Assembly (NCBI RefSeq): GCF_016654115.1
Contig: NZ_JAEQAZ010000017.1
Coordinates: 81,324-114,771 of the forward strand
Source: Streptomyces sp. MBT53
Lineage (GTDB): Bacteria; Actinomycetota; Actinomycetes; Streptomycetales; Streptomycetaceae
DNA length: 33,448 nucleotides
Direction of reading: 5' to 3'
Position 1 is the stretch's first letter; each line of letters begins with the position of its first letter. Made by a program: the position numbers and the translations under genes. The notes below the pieces were generated by a model that worked only from the letters and a program-made list of their open reading frames with translations, had not been told where the DNA came from and searched no databases. Positions 1-7,319 of this stretch are shown here, one piece after another.

Positions 1-4
1 CGCG

Positions 5-403
5 CTACTCCGCGAAGGTCGTGACCCGCTGCTTGAAGAGCCAGGTGCCGTCCTCGCGCCGCAGGACGTCGTCGTAGCGCCCGACCATCTGCACGGTCCA
101 GCCCGCCTCGCCGCGCGCGAAGAACGCCAGGTTGCTGGTGGCCGTCGCCTCGTCCTCGGTCGCCGAGGTGACGACGGTGTTGGCGATCAGGTGCAACTGC
201 GGTGCCTGGGGCGAGAATCCGCCGAAGCCCTGCCGTATCGCCTCCCGCCCTTCGAACTTGGCCATACCGACGATCTCGGCGACGCCGTCGTCGGTGTACA
301 GGGCGGCGATGTCGTCGGTGCGTCCGGCGTCCAGGGCTTGGGCGTAGGCCGCGATGGCGGTCTGTACGGCAGCCGTGACGGACGGGTCGATCGAGGTGGT
401 CAT
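5..403 (-). CDS. SnoaL-like (NTF2-fold) protein, SgcJ/EcaC type, copy 2
   Basis: A 132-residue protein that looks like a one-domain NTF2/SnoaL fold. The AGRTDDIAALYTDDG stretch near residues 26-40, the EGREAI helix and the C-terminal YDD...DGTW strand pair are typical of the SgcJ/EcaC branch. Members of this fold are small cytoplasmic cone-shaped barrels that act as isomerases, cyclases, hydrolases or plain binding proteins, so the reaction cannot be named. The ATG at 403 has a GGAG ribosome site 6-7 bases upstream. It is the second gene of a tandem pair, 52 bases after the stop of its neighbour at 456-854. The two align without gaps over all 132 residues, with about 75 identities counted by eye. 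It is probably transcribed from the promoter region near 855-1000, which holds a TetR-type operator. Confidence 0.8.
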   Translation of the reverse strand: MTTSIDPSVTAAVQTAIAAYAQALDAGRTDDIAALYTDDGVAEIVGMAKFEGREAIRQGFGGFSPQAPQLHLIANTVVTSATEDEATATSNLAFFARGEAGWTVQMVGRYDDVLRREDGTWLFKQRVTTFAE

Positions 404-455
404 CTCACTCCAAGGTCTGGGTCAGGAAGGTCAACTGGCTCGCTGAGGGCGGCTG

Positions 456-854
456 TTACGCCTGGTACGTCGTCTTCCTGCGGTGCAGCAGCCAGGTGCC
501 GTCCTGGCGGCGCAGGGTGTCGTCGTAGTGCCCGACCACGCCGATCGCCCAGCCCGCCTCGCCGCGCTGGAGGAAGGCCACGTCGCTCAGCGCGCGGGCC
601 TCGTCCTCGCCCGTGGACGTCACGACGGTGTTGGTCACCAGGTGGAGCTGCGGCTGGACCGGCTCCCATCCCTTGAAGGCCGCGTGGATCGCGTCGCGCC
701 CCTCGACCGGGTCCATGCCCGGTATCTCCAGGACGGCGTCGGGCGTGTACAGGACGGCGATGTCGTCGGTGCGGCCGGCGTCCTGGGCCTGGGTGTGCGC
801 GCCGAGCACGGCCCGTACGCCCGCCACGACCCACGCCTGTGTGGATTCGCTCAT
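456..854 (-). CDS. SnoaL-like (NTF2-fold) protein, SgcJ/EcaC type, copy 1
   Basis: A second 132-residue SnoaL/NTF2-fold protein and the promoter-proximal copy of the tandem pair. It shares AGRTDDIA (26-33), PQLHL (68-72), NTVVTS (75-80), RGEAGW (97-102) and DGTWL (118-122) with the downstream copy. The reading frame stays open upstream to 953, but the start at 854 is chosen because ACCTTGGAG lies just before it, as it also does before copy 2, and the two proteins then have identical length. Residues that differ are concentrated at the N terminus, around 57-67 and at 103-106. This would suit two related subunits or two substrate specificities. The gene is divergent from the cyclase-family gene at 1012, and the shared intergenic region holds operator site 937-952. 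Confidence 0.8.
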   Translation of the reverse strand: MSESTQAWVVAGVRAVLGAHTQAQDAGRTDDIAVLYTPDAVLEIPGMDPVEGRDAIHAAFKGWEPVQPQLHLVTNTVVTSTGEDEARALSDVAFLQRGEAGWAIGVVGHYDDTLRRQDGTWLLHRRKTTYQA

Positions 855-936
855 TCTTCGCTCCAAGGTCAGGGTGTTTCGACCACTCAGTCTATTGATG
901 AGTCGAAGATAAAGGGAGGGGGGTGCGCCGGATTCG

Positions 937-952
937 TTGACCGATCGGTACA
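937..952. promoter_or_regulatory. TetR-type operator, site A (SnoaL pair / cyclase)
   Basis: TTGACCGATCGGTACA is an imperfect dyad with arms TTGACC and GGTACA around a 4-base spacer. It matches the sites at 4133-4148 (on the other strand) and 8177-8192 at every arm position except one (TT instead of TA). It lies in the divergent region between the SnoaL pair and the cyclase-family gene and covers the proposed -35 box of the latter, which suits repression. The assignment to the TetR protein at 4258 is inference from location and conservation. Confidence 0.7.
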
Positions 953-966
953 ATCACAAATAACAT
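937..966 (+). promoter_or_regulatory. Predicted promoter of the cyclase-family gene
   Basis: TTGACC (937-942) and TAACAT (961-966) sit 18 bases apart in a patch clearly richer in A/T than its surroundings. They would start transcription near 973, about 40 bases before the ATG at 1012. The -35 box lies inside operator site A. The -10 box is only a moderate match. Confidence 0.4.
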
Positions 967-1011
967 GCGGGCGGCTGGTCAACGGGGACTGTCGCCGAAG
1001 GAGGCGTGATC

Positions 1012-2061
1012 ATGACGAAGCGTTGGAAGCAGCGTCCGCCGGGCTCTACGTGGGGCGATTGGGGCGATGACGACGAACTGGGCCGCATCAACCTGCTCAC
1101 CCCCGAGAAGGTGCTCCAGGGGGTCCGCGAGGTCGAGCACGGCATCAGCTTCAGCCTGAGCCTGCCGCTCGACTATCCGGGCGGGAGCGAGCTGAACCAG
1201 CGGCGCTACCCTCCGATCCTGCGGCCCACCGAGGACCTGGAACACAAGCAGGACGTCTTCTACAACATCAAGGCGCGCGAGCACTTCTCGCCGCACCTCA
1301 GGGACGTCTGGTCCGACGACGTGGTGACCCTGTGGCTCCAGTACTCGACCCAGTGGGACGCACTCGCCCACCAGGGCCAGGAGTTCGACGCCGACGGTGA
1401 CGGCGTCGAGGAGGCGGTCTACTACAACGGCTACCGCGCGGACACCGACATCGTCGGACCGCAGGAGGACGCCAAGGGCGACGGCAGCGGCACCCTCGGC
1501 TTCGCCCGCCATCTGGGCCTCGAGCACATGGCGGAGCACGGGGTCCAGGGCCGGGGCGTCCTGGTCGACCTCGCCCACCACCTGGGCAACACCTGGCAGC
1601 CGGTCAACCTGAAGACCCTTCAGGAGATCATGGCCGCGGACAACATCGTCGTCGAACCCGGCGACATGCTCCTCCTGCACACCGGCTTCGACACCGCGGT
1701 CCTCGGCTGGGGCAAGAACCCGGACCCCGTGGGCATCCACACCACGGCCTCCTACCTCGACGCGTTCGACCCGGCGCTGCTGGAGTGGATCGCCGACTCG
1801 CAGATCTCGGCGCTGATCTCGGACAACTACGCCGTCGAGGGCGTCGGCGTCGGCCCCGAGGACAACACCCCGCACTCGCTGCTCCCGATCCACAACCTCT
1901 GCCTCTTCAAACTGGGCGTCCCCCTGGGCGAGTTGTGGTACCTGGAGAAGCTCGCGGCCTGGCTGCGCGAGCATGACCGCAGCCGCTTCCTGCTCACCGC
2001 GCCCCCGCTCAACCTGCCCGGTACGCAGGGCAGTCCGCTGACACCGGTCGCGACCGTCTGA
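1012..2061 (+). CDS. Cyclase family protein (KynB/isatin-hydrolase-like metal hydrolase)
   Basis: A 349-residue member of the 'cyclase' superfamily (Pfam PF04199 type), which includes kynurenine formamidase and isatin hydrolase. These use a divalent metal, usually manganese or zinc, to hydrolyse amides, lactams or 1,3-dicarbonyl rings. The WDALAHQG segment near residue 118 corresponds to the HxGTHxDxxxH metal motif in the form used by longer family members, with Asp and His kept and the first His replaced (QYSTQWDALAH). GDMLLLHTG and SALISDN also fit the fold. A GTG at 1006 is in frame, but AAGGAGG (998-1004) is 7 bases from the ATG at 1012 and only 1 from the GTG, so the ATG is used. It converges on the E1 gene with a strong hairpin between. 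In this cluster it could open a ring or hydrolyse a dione; the substrate is unknown. Confidence 0.8.
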   Translation: MTKRWKQRPPGSTWGDWGDDDELGRINLLTPEKVLQGVREVEHGISFSLSLPLDYPGGSELNQRRYPPILRPTEDLEHKQDVFYNIKAREHFSPHLRDVWSDDVVTLWLQYSTQWDALAHQGQEFDADGDGVEEAVYYNGYRADTDIVGPQEDAKGDGSGTLGFARHLGLEHMAEHGVQGRGVLVDLAHHLGNTWQPVNLKTLQEIMAADNIVVEPGDMLLLHTGFDTAVLGWGKNPDPVGIHTTASYLDAFDPALLEWIADSQISALISDNYAVEGVGVGPEDNTPHSLLPIHNLCLFKLGVPLGELWYLEKLAAWLREHDRSRFLLTAPPLNLPGTQGSPLTPVATV

Positions 2062-2080
2062 CCGCCTGACAGCCGCTACG

Positions 2081-2119
2081 ACGGGAAGGGCCCCCAGAGA
2101 TTCTGGGGGCCCTTCCCGT
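2081..2119. terminator. Bidirectional terminator hairpin
   Basis: A perfect 18-bp stem, 2081-2098 against 2102-2119, with a 3-base loop. It lies between the convergent cyclase-family gene and the E1 gene, so it can end transcripts from both sides. There is no strong T-tract, as is usual in Streptomyces. Confidence 0.85.
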
Positions 2120-2127
2120 GCGCCTCG

Positions 2128-4116
2128 TCATACCGCGGCGATCCGGCGGACCGTGTCCGCGATCGTGTCCCGCGAGGGCAGCCAGACGTGCTCCAACGAG
2201 GGTGCGTATGGCGCCGGGACGGACGGCGGGGCCACGCGGGTGACCGGGGCGTCCAGGTGCCAGAAGCCCTCGTCGACGGCCATCGCGGAGAGTTCGGCGC
2301 CGACGCCGAAGTCCCGTACCGCCTCGTGCGCGATGACGAGACGGTTGGTCTTGGCGAGGGAGGCGAGGACGGTCTCGCGGTCCAGCGGGGCGATCGTGCG
2401 CAGGTCGATCACCTCGACGCTGATGCCCTCACCGGCGAGCAACTCGGCTGCCGCCAGGGCGTCCTGGACCATCCGCGACCAGGAGACGAGGGTGATGTCG
2501 GTGCCCTCGCGGATCACCTTCGCCTTGCCGAGGGGGATGAGGTGGTCGGCCGGAGGCTTGGGGCCCTTCAGGCCGTACTGGAGCCGGTTCTCCACGAACA
2601 CCACGGGGTTGGGGTCCTGGATCGCGGCGCGCAACAGGCCATACGTGTCAGCCGGGTTGGACGGCATCACGACCGTCAGCCCGGGGATGTGCGCGAGGAT
2701 GGCCTCCAGGCTCTGCGAGTGCTGGCTGCCCGAGGAACGGCCGGCGCCGAACTGCGTGCGGACGACCAGGGGCATGGAGGCCCGGCCGCCGGTCATGAAG
2801 CGGAGTTTGGCGGCCTGGTTGAGGAGCATGTCGAGGCAGACGCCGATGAAGTCCATGTACATGATCTCGACCACCGGCTTCATCCCGGCCATCGCCGCCC
2901 CCACCGCCGTACCGACGATGGCGCTCTCGCTGATCGGCGTGTCCCGCACCCGGCCGGGGAAGGCCTGCGCGAGTCCGCGCGTGAGTCCGAAGACGTTGCC
3001 GCCCGCGCCGACGTCGATGCCGGCGACGAACACACTTGGATCGGCGGTCAGTTCGTGCTCCAGGGCCAGTCGTACGGCGTCCATGGAGCGGAAGATCTCG
3101 GCGTCGGCCGGGAGCGGCGCGGGCTCGGGGATGGGGAGGCGGGGCGCGGAGACGTAGTCGTGCAGGGTCTCGGGGGCGGGTTCCGGCAGGCTCCTCGCCC
3201 AGTCGATCGCCGCCTCGATCTCCTTGTCGATCTCCTCGTCCACGGCGTCGGCAGCCGCCGAGTCGAGCTGGCGGCGGGCGATCAGCAGCGGGTCGCGTTC
3301 CTTGGCGGCGGCGACCTCCTCGGCGGGGCGGTAGCGCTCGGGGTCGCCCTCGTAGTGGCCGTGCCAGCGGTAGGTCTCGGCTTCCAGCAGGACCGGGCCG
3401 CCGCCCGCGCGCAGCCGCGCGACCAGTCCGGTCATGGTCTGCGCCACCGCCAACACGTCGTTGCCGTCCACGTGTTGGTACTCGATGCCGTATCCGGCGG
3501 CGCGCGCGGAGAGCGGCGCGCGGTGCTGCTCGGACTCGGGGGAGAACTCGGAGTAGTGGTTGTTCTCACAGAGGAAGACGACGGGCAGATCCCATACGGC
3601 GGCCAGGTTCACGGCCTCGTGGAACATGCCCTGGGCCACCGCCCCGTCCCCGAAGAACGCCACCACCACGTCACCGGCCGCGCGGAGTTTCGCGGCGGTC
3701 GCGACCCCGGCGGCGATCGGGAGGCCCGCGCCGACGATGCCGTTCGCGCCGTAGATCCCGAGGCCGGGGTCGGCGATGTGCATCGAGCCGCCGCGGCCGT
3801 GGCAGGTGCCCGCGTCCTTGCCCATCAGCTCGGCCATCATCGACGCCGAGTCCAGGCCCTTGGCCAGGACGTGGCCGTGGCCGCGGTGGGTGGAGGTGAT
3901 GCCGTCGCGGGCGCCGAGCGGCCAGCAGGCGCCGACGGCGCTCGCCTCCTGGCCGATCGACAGATGCAGGAAGCCCGGGATCTCCGTCGCCTTGTAGAGG
4001 TCGGAGGCCCGCTCCTCGAAGCGGCGGATGCGGCGCATCCGCCGGTACATCTCCAGGAGCTGGTCCGTCCGCGCGGTGCCGGTGGCGGTTCCGATGTGGT
4101 GCGATGCCTGAGTCAT
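2128..4116 (-). CDS. Fused E1 alpha/beta 2-oxo acid (acetoin-type) dehydrogenase
   Basis: A 662-residue fusion of the two E1 subunits of a thiamine-diphosphate-dependent dehydrogenase. Residues 1 to about 330 are E1 alpha: HRGHGHVLAKG (78-88), HGRGGSMHIAD (106-116) and the ThDP motif from GDG (156-158) to NN (185-186). About 338-662 is E1 beta, with ISESAIVGTAVGAAM, YMDFIGVCLDMLLNQAAK and the transketolase C-terminal domain. HGRGGSMHIAD and YMDFIG are hallmarks of acetoin dehydrogenase (AcoA/AcoB), though branched-chain 2-oxo acid E1 proteins are related. The enzyme would decarboxylate a 2-oxo acid or cleave acetoin and pass the acyl group to a lipoyl E2. No E2 or E3 gene lies in this window, so those parts must come from elsewhere if it works as a complex. 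ATG at 4116 has GAGGA upstream. Its leader abuts operator site B, shared with the divergent TetR gene. Confidence 0.88.
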   Translation of the reverse strand: MTQASHHIGTATGTARTDQLLEMYRRMRRIRRFEERASDLYKATEIPGFLHLSIGQEASAVGACWPLGARDGITSTHRGHGHVLAKGLDSASMMAELMGKDAGTCHGRGGSMHIADPGLGIYGANGIVGAGLPIAAGVATAAKLRAAGDVVVAFFGDGAVAQGMFHEAVNLAAVWDLPVVFLCENNHYSEFSPESEQHRAPLSARAAGYGIEYQHVDGNDVLAVAQTMTGLVARLRAGGGPVLLEAETYRWHGHYEGDPERYRPAEEVAAAKERDPLLIARRQLDSAAADAVDEEIDKEIEAAIDWARSLPEPAPETLHDYVSAPRLPIPEPAPLPADAEIFRSMDAVRLALEHELTADPSVFVAGIDVGAGGNVFGLTRGLAQAFPGRVRDTPISESAIVGTAVGAAMAGMKPVVEIMYMDFIGVCLDMLLNQAAKLRFMTGGRASMPLVVRTQFGAGRSSGSQHSQSLEAILAHIPGLTVVMPSNPADTYGLLRAAIQDPNPVVFVENRLQYGLKGPKPPADHLIPLGKAKVIREGTDITLVSWSRMVQDALAAAELLAGEGISVEVIDLRTIAPLDRETVLASLAKTNRLVIAHEAVRDFGVGAELSAMAVDEGFWHLDAPVTRVAPPSVPAPYAPSLEHVWLPSRDTIADTVRRIAAV

Positions 4117-4132
4117 ACGGTCCTCGCTTTAA

Positions 4133-4148
4133 TGTACCGTTTGGTCTA
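4133..4148. promoter_or_regulatory. TetR-type operator, site B (E1 / tetR)
   Basis: TGTACCGTTTGGTCTA, which reads TAGACC-N4-GGTACA on the other strand. It has the same arms as site C (8177-8192) and differs from site A at one arm base. It lies 16 bases upstream of the E1 start and about 110 upstream of the TetR start, so it can control both and give autoregulation. It overlaps a second short dyad, TCTAG-CAAA-CTAGA at 4145-4158, whose role is unknown. Confidence 0.72.
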
Positions 4149-4257
4149 GCAAACTAGAGCGACGTCCCCGGGGCCGCTTCCCCCAGGCGTGCCGCAGCGC
4201 GGCGCCTGTGCGGGCCCGGGACAGCACGCACGTCGTCACAGCCAGGGGAGAGAAGAC

Positions 4258-4971
4258 ATGCCACGACCGCCGGGTCATGGGCCGGGCTTCGAAGTCAGAC
4301 GCCAGAAGATCATCGACACCGCGGCGTCCCTGTTCGCGCAACAGGGCTACGCGGCGACCTCCATCAACGACCTGGGCCGCGCGGTCGGGCTCGCCAAGGG
4401 TGCCCTGTACTACTACATCGGCTCCAAGGAGAACCTGCTGATCGAGATCCAGTCGCGGGTGCTCGGCCCGCTGCTGGCCCGCGCCAAGGAGATCGCGGCC
4501 CTCGACGAGGTGCCGCTGCTGCGGCTGCGCCTGCTGTCCGAGTCGCTGCTGACGATCATCTTCCGCCGGCTCGACCACATCTGGGTCTACGAGCACGACT
4601 ACCGCAGCCTCAGTGGCAAGGAGCTGGAGATCGTGCTGCGGCAGCGCGCCGACTTCGAGCACCTGATCACCGGCCTGCTCACCGACGCCGTGGAGGAGGG
4701 GACCTTCCGTGCGGTCGAACCGCACCTGGCCACCCTCCAGTTCCTCAACCTGCACAACCACACCTACCAGTGGGTGCGGCCGGGCGGCAGCTGGGACGCC
4801 GCGTTCCTGTCCGGCGAGTACTGCGCGACCCTGTTCCGCGGTTTCGCCGCGTCCGTCGGCGACTTGCCCGATGTCGAGGCGCTGGCCGCCGAGTTCAAGC
4901 GGGGCAGGCCCGAACTGCCCCTGGATCCCGAGGCGTTGTGGGAGTCGGAGTCGGTCTCCGTCGCGAGCTGA
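4258..4971 (+). CDS. TetR family repressor, KstR2-like ligand domain
   Basis: A 237-residue TetR regulator. The N-terminal helix-turn-helix runs from about residue 14 (RRQKIIDTAASLFAQQGY) through LGRAVGLAKGALYYYIGSKE. The C-terminal half contains HIWVYEHDYRSL and the HTYQWVRPGG segment typical of the KstR2-like C-terminal domain, whose members bind acyl-CoA thioesters from catabolic pathways. The frame extends upstream to 4189, but AGGGGAG at 4244-4250 with 7-base spacing points to the ATG at 4258. The gene is divergent from E1, with operator site B between them, and sits in the middle of the enzymes it probably controls. A CoA-thioester pathway intermediate is the likely inducer; this is inference from the family and the neighbouring ligase, dehydrogenase and hydratase genes. 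Confidence 0.88.
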   Translation: MPRPPGHGPGFEVRRQKIIDTAASLFAQQGYAATSINDLGRAVGLAKGALYYYIGSKENLLIEIQSRVLGPLLARAKEIAALDEVPLLRLRLLSESLLTIIFRRLDHIWVYEHDYRSLSGKELEIVLRQRADFEHLITGLLTDAVEEGTFRAVEPHLATLQFLNLHNHTYQWVRPGGSWDAAFLSGEYCATLFRGFAASVGDLPDVEALAAEFKRGRPELPLDPEALWESESVSVAS

Positions 4972-4977
4972 CCGGAT

Positions 4978-5009
4978 CCGCGGTGCGCCGCCGCTTCGGC
5001 GCACCGCGG
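4978..5009. terminator. Bidirectional terminator hairpin
   Basis: A perfect 13-bp stem (4978-4990 with 4997-5009) and a 6-base loop, placed between the convergent tetR and acyl-CoA dehydrogenase genes. Confidence 0.8.
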
Positions 5010-5020
5010 GACCCGTCGCC

Positions 5021-6175
5021 TCACGCGCCCTTGACGAGGGCCCTGGCGATGACATTGCGCTGGATCTCGTTCGTGCCCTCGCCGATCTCCAGGATCTTGG
5101 CGTCGGCGTAGAAACGGGAGATCTCCGACTCGCGTACGTACCCGTAGCCGCCGTGGATCTGAACCGCCTGCGAGGCGGCCCGGTTGGCGACCTCGGACGC
5201 GTACAGCTTGGCCATCGCGGCCTCCGTGCTGTGCGGGCGGCCCTGGTCGGCGAGCCACGCGGCGCGGTACACCATCCAGCGGGCCGCCTGGTACTCCGTA
5301 CCGATGTCCGCGATCTTGTGCGCCACGGCCTGGAAGTCGGAGAGCGGACGCCCGAACTGGTGCCGTTCCTTGGCGTGTTTGATCGCGAGGGCCAGCGCCG
5401 CCTTCGCGAGCGAGAGGCCCAGCGCGGCCACGCTGATCCGGCCGCCGTCGAGCACGGACAGGAACTGCCGCAGCCCGTTGCCCTCCTCGCCGATCAGATG
5501 GTCGTCGGAGACCCAGCAGTCGGTGAACACCAACTCCCGTGTGTCCATGGCGTGCCAGCCGAGCTTCTTCAGCTTCGCGCCGACCGTGTAACCGGGCGTG
5601 CCCGTCGGGACGTAGAAGGTCGCGTAGCCCTTGCGGCCGTCCGCGCCCTTGCCCGTCGTGGCCAGCAGGGTGACGCCCTGGCTGATGTCGGTGCCCGCGT
5701 TGGTGATGAACATCTTCGTGCCGTTGATCACCCAACCCCCGTCCGCGCGGCGGGCGGTGGTCGCGATACCGGCGGCGTCGGAGCCGGCGTCCGGCTCGGT
5801 CAGCCCGAACGCGCCGATCGCCTCGCCCTTCGCCAGCGGGGTCAGCCAGCGGTGCTTCTGCTCCTCGGTGCCGTACGCGAGCAACGGCAGCGTGCCGATC
5901 GTCGAGTGCGCGTTCCACGAGGAGGCCACCGACTGGTCGGCGGCGCCGAGTTCCTCCATCACCGCGACATAGGTGACCGTGTCCGAGCCCGCCCCGCCGT
6001 ACTCCTCCGGCACGAGCATGCCCATCAGGCCGAGTTCGCCGAGCTTGGTGAAGATCTTGGTGGGGAAGATCTCGTTCTCGGACCACTCGGCCGCGTGGGG
6101 CGTGATCTCGTTGGCCGCGAACTCGCGGACCATGTCCTGGAGAGCGAGGGTCTCCTCGGGCAGGTCGAAGTCCAT
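5021..6175 (-). CDS. Acyl-CoA dehydrogenase
   Basis: A 384-residue FAD-dependent acyl-CoA dehydrogenase of normal length. It makes the trans-2-enoyl-CoA, the first oxidation of beta-oxidation, and passes electrons to ETF. Visible motifs are YGTEEQK, the flavin/substrate segment [29 protein letters not shown] and the C-terminal [10 protein letters not shown]. The predicted catalytic base is Glu366 in IGEGTNEIQ, the usual short/medium-chain position. The start codon follows the stop of the alcohol dehydrogenase gene by one base, so the two are probably translationally coupled. It is the last gene of the operon that starts with the enoyl-CoA hydratase. Chain length or ring preference cannot be read from the sequence. 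Confidence 0.93.
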   Translation of the reverse strand: MDFDLPEETLALQDMVREFAANEITPHAAEWSENEIFPTKIFTKLGELGLMGMLVPEEYGGAGSDTVTYVAVMEELGAADQSVASSWNAHSTIGTLPLLAYGTEEQKHRWLTPLAKGEAIGAFGLTEPDAGSDAAGIATTARRADGGWVINGTKMFITNAGTDISQGVTLLATTGKGADGRKGYATFYVPTGTPGYTVGAKLKKLGWHAMDTRELVFTDCWVSDDHLIGEEGNGLRQFLSVLDGGRISVAALGLSLAKAALALAIKHAKERHQFGRPLSDFQAVAHKIADIGTEYQAARWMVYRAAWLADQGRPHSTEAAMAKLYASEVANRAASQAVQIHGGYGYVRESEISRFYADAKILEIGEGTNEIQRNVIARALVKGA

Positions 6176-6176
6176 G

Positions 6177-7235
6177 TCACAGTCCCTTCGGGGTCAGCAG
6201 CACCTTCAGGTGCTTGGCCCGGTCGGCGGCCAGGTCCTCGAAGACACCGGCTCCTCCCGAGAGCGGAAAACGGCCGGTGATCAGGGCGGAGGCGTCCAGC
6301 CGTCCGGTGCTCATCAGATCGATCACGCGCGGGATGTCGAAGTTGTAGCCGAGCGTGCCGACCACCGACCGCTCGTAGAACACGAGTTGGCCCATGTCGA
6401 ACTCGACGCTGCCGTGTCCGACGCCGGCGAGTACGACCCGTCCGCCGCGCCTGACGATCGACACGGCCTGGCCCGCGAGGGCGGGTACGCCGGTCGCGTC
6501 GATCACGACGTCCGGGCCGATGCGGTTCGTTCGCACGAACACCTCGCGCCGTACGTCGCTCGCGCGCGGGTCGAAGGCCTCGGTGACGCCGATGCCGAGC
6601 AGCATCTCGCGGCGCCCTGCGAGGGGTTCGCTCACGAACAGGCCCGCGGCGCCCGCGATCTGGGCGGCCAGGACGACTGCCACGCCGATCGGGCCGCCGC
6701 CCACCACGAGAACGTTGTCGCCTGGTTTGACGCCGGCGCGGGTCACTGCGTGCAGGCCTACTGCCAACGGCTCTGCCACGGCGGCGAGTTCGTCGCTGAC
6801 GTTGTCCGGGAGGCGGGTCAGGCCGGCCAGCGGCACGGTGACGCGTTCCGCGAAGCCGCCGGGGGAGGCGAGGCCCACGGAGCCGCTCTTGGGGCAGACG
6901 TGGTACTCGCCGCGCGTGCACCAGAAGCAGGTGCCGCAGCGCCAGACGGGGTCTGCGGTTACTCGGTCGCCGACCTCGATGCCGGGTACTGGTGTGCCCA
7001 ACGCGGTTACTGTGCCGCTGAGTTCGTGGCCGAGGGCGAGGGGTGGCTTGGTGCCGGTGAGAGGGTGGGGGCCCTCTCGGATCATGTGGGGGCCTTCTAG
7101 GTACTCGTGCAGGTCTGTGCCGCAGACTCCGCACCAGGACACTTCTACGACGGCTTCGTGTGGGGCTGGGTCCGGTGGTTCGGGTACCTCTTCGAGACGT
7201 AGGTCCTGTGCACCGTGCCAGACGAGTGCCTCCAT
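6177..7235 (-). CDS. Zinc-dependent alcohol dehydrogenase, 2,3-butanediol dehydrogenase-like
   Basis: A 352-residue medium-chain dehydrogenase. Catalytic zinc ligands are predicted as Cys38 (CGVCGTDLHEY), His70 and Glu71 (GHELSG). The structural zinc loop has Cys100, Cys103, Cys106 and Cys114. The NAD-binding fold shows VVGGGPIGVAVVLAAQ near 172-187. The CGVCGTDLHEY and GHELSG forms resemble (R,R)-butanediol dehydrogenases and related secondary-alcohol or sorbitol dehydrogenases. It would interconvert a secondary alcohol and ketone. With an acetoin-type E1 nearby, a 2,3-diol or alpha-hydroxy ketone is one possible substrate class, but this is not shown. The ATG at 7235 has AAAGGGG upstream. 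It lies 73 bases after the enoyl-CoA hydratase stop, and the gap holds a Streptomyces intergenic repeat. Confidence 0.9.
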   Translation of the reverse strand: MEALVWHGAQDLRLEEVPEPPDPAPHEAVVEVSWCGVCGTDLHEYLEGPHMIREGPHPLTGTKPPLALGHELSGTVTALGTPVPGIEVGDRVTADPVWRCGTCFWCTRGEYHVCPKSGSVGLASPGGFAERVTVPLAGLTRLPDNVSDELAAVAEPLAVGLHAVTRAGVKPGDNVLVVGGGPIGVAVVLAAQIAGAAGLFVSEPLAGRREMLLGIGVTEAFDPRASDVRREVFVRTNRIGPDVVIDATGVPALAGQAVSIVRRGGRVVLAGVGHGSVEFDMGQLVFYERSVVGTLGYNFDIPRVIDLMSTGRLDASALITGRFPLSGGAGVFEDLAADRAKHLKVLLTPKGL

Positions 7236-7264
7236 GTTTGTCCACCCCTTTCATGTCGATTTTT

Positions 7265-7308
7265 GGCTGCCGGCCGGTGGGGGCTGGTCGCGCAGTTCCC
7301 CGCGCCCC
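7265..7308. repeat. Streptomyces dispersed intergenic repeat, copy 1
   Basis: The block starts GGCTGCCGGCCGGTGGGGGC and ends in CCCCGCGCCCC. Its first 29 bases match those of the copy at 31080 with two mismatches, and both copies end in the same CCCCGCGCCCCT string. I recognise this as a motif seen in many copies between Streptomyces genes. It can fold by pairing GGGG and CCCC runs. Here it sits between the hydratase and alcohol dehydrogenase genes and may attenuate the downstream part of the operon. Confidence 0.65.
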
Positions 7309-7319
7309 TTAAGGGGCGC
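7302..7319. terminator. Perfect palindrome spanning the hydratase stop codon
   Basis: GCGCCCCTTAAGGGGCGC is a perfect 18-base palindrome. The TTAA at its centre contains the TAA stop of the enoyl-CoA hydratase gene, so the last codons of that gene form one arm. As RNA it gives a 7-bp stem with a TTAA loop and could act as a weak terminator or mRNA stabiliser inside the operon. Confidence 0.5.

Noticed and set aside
1006..1011. GTG at 1006 as start of the cyclase-family gene
   Set aside because: It is only one base from the AAGGAGG site; the ATG at 1012 has correct spacing.
2188..4149. A 653-codon open frame on the plus strand opposite the E1 gene
   Set aside because: It is the mirror of a strongly coding gene in GC-rich DNA. 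Its translation is low-complexity and matches no fold, while the minus strand encodes a clear E1 protein.
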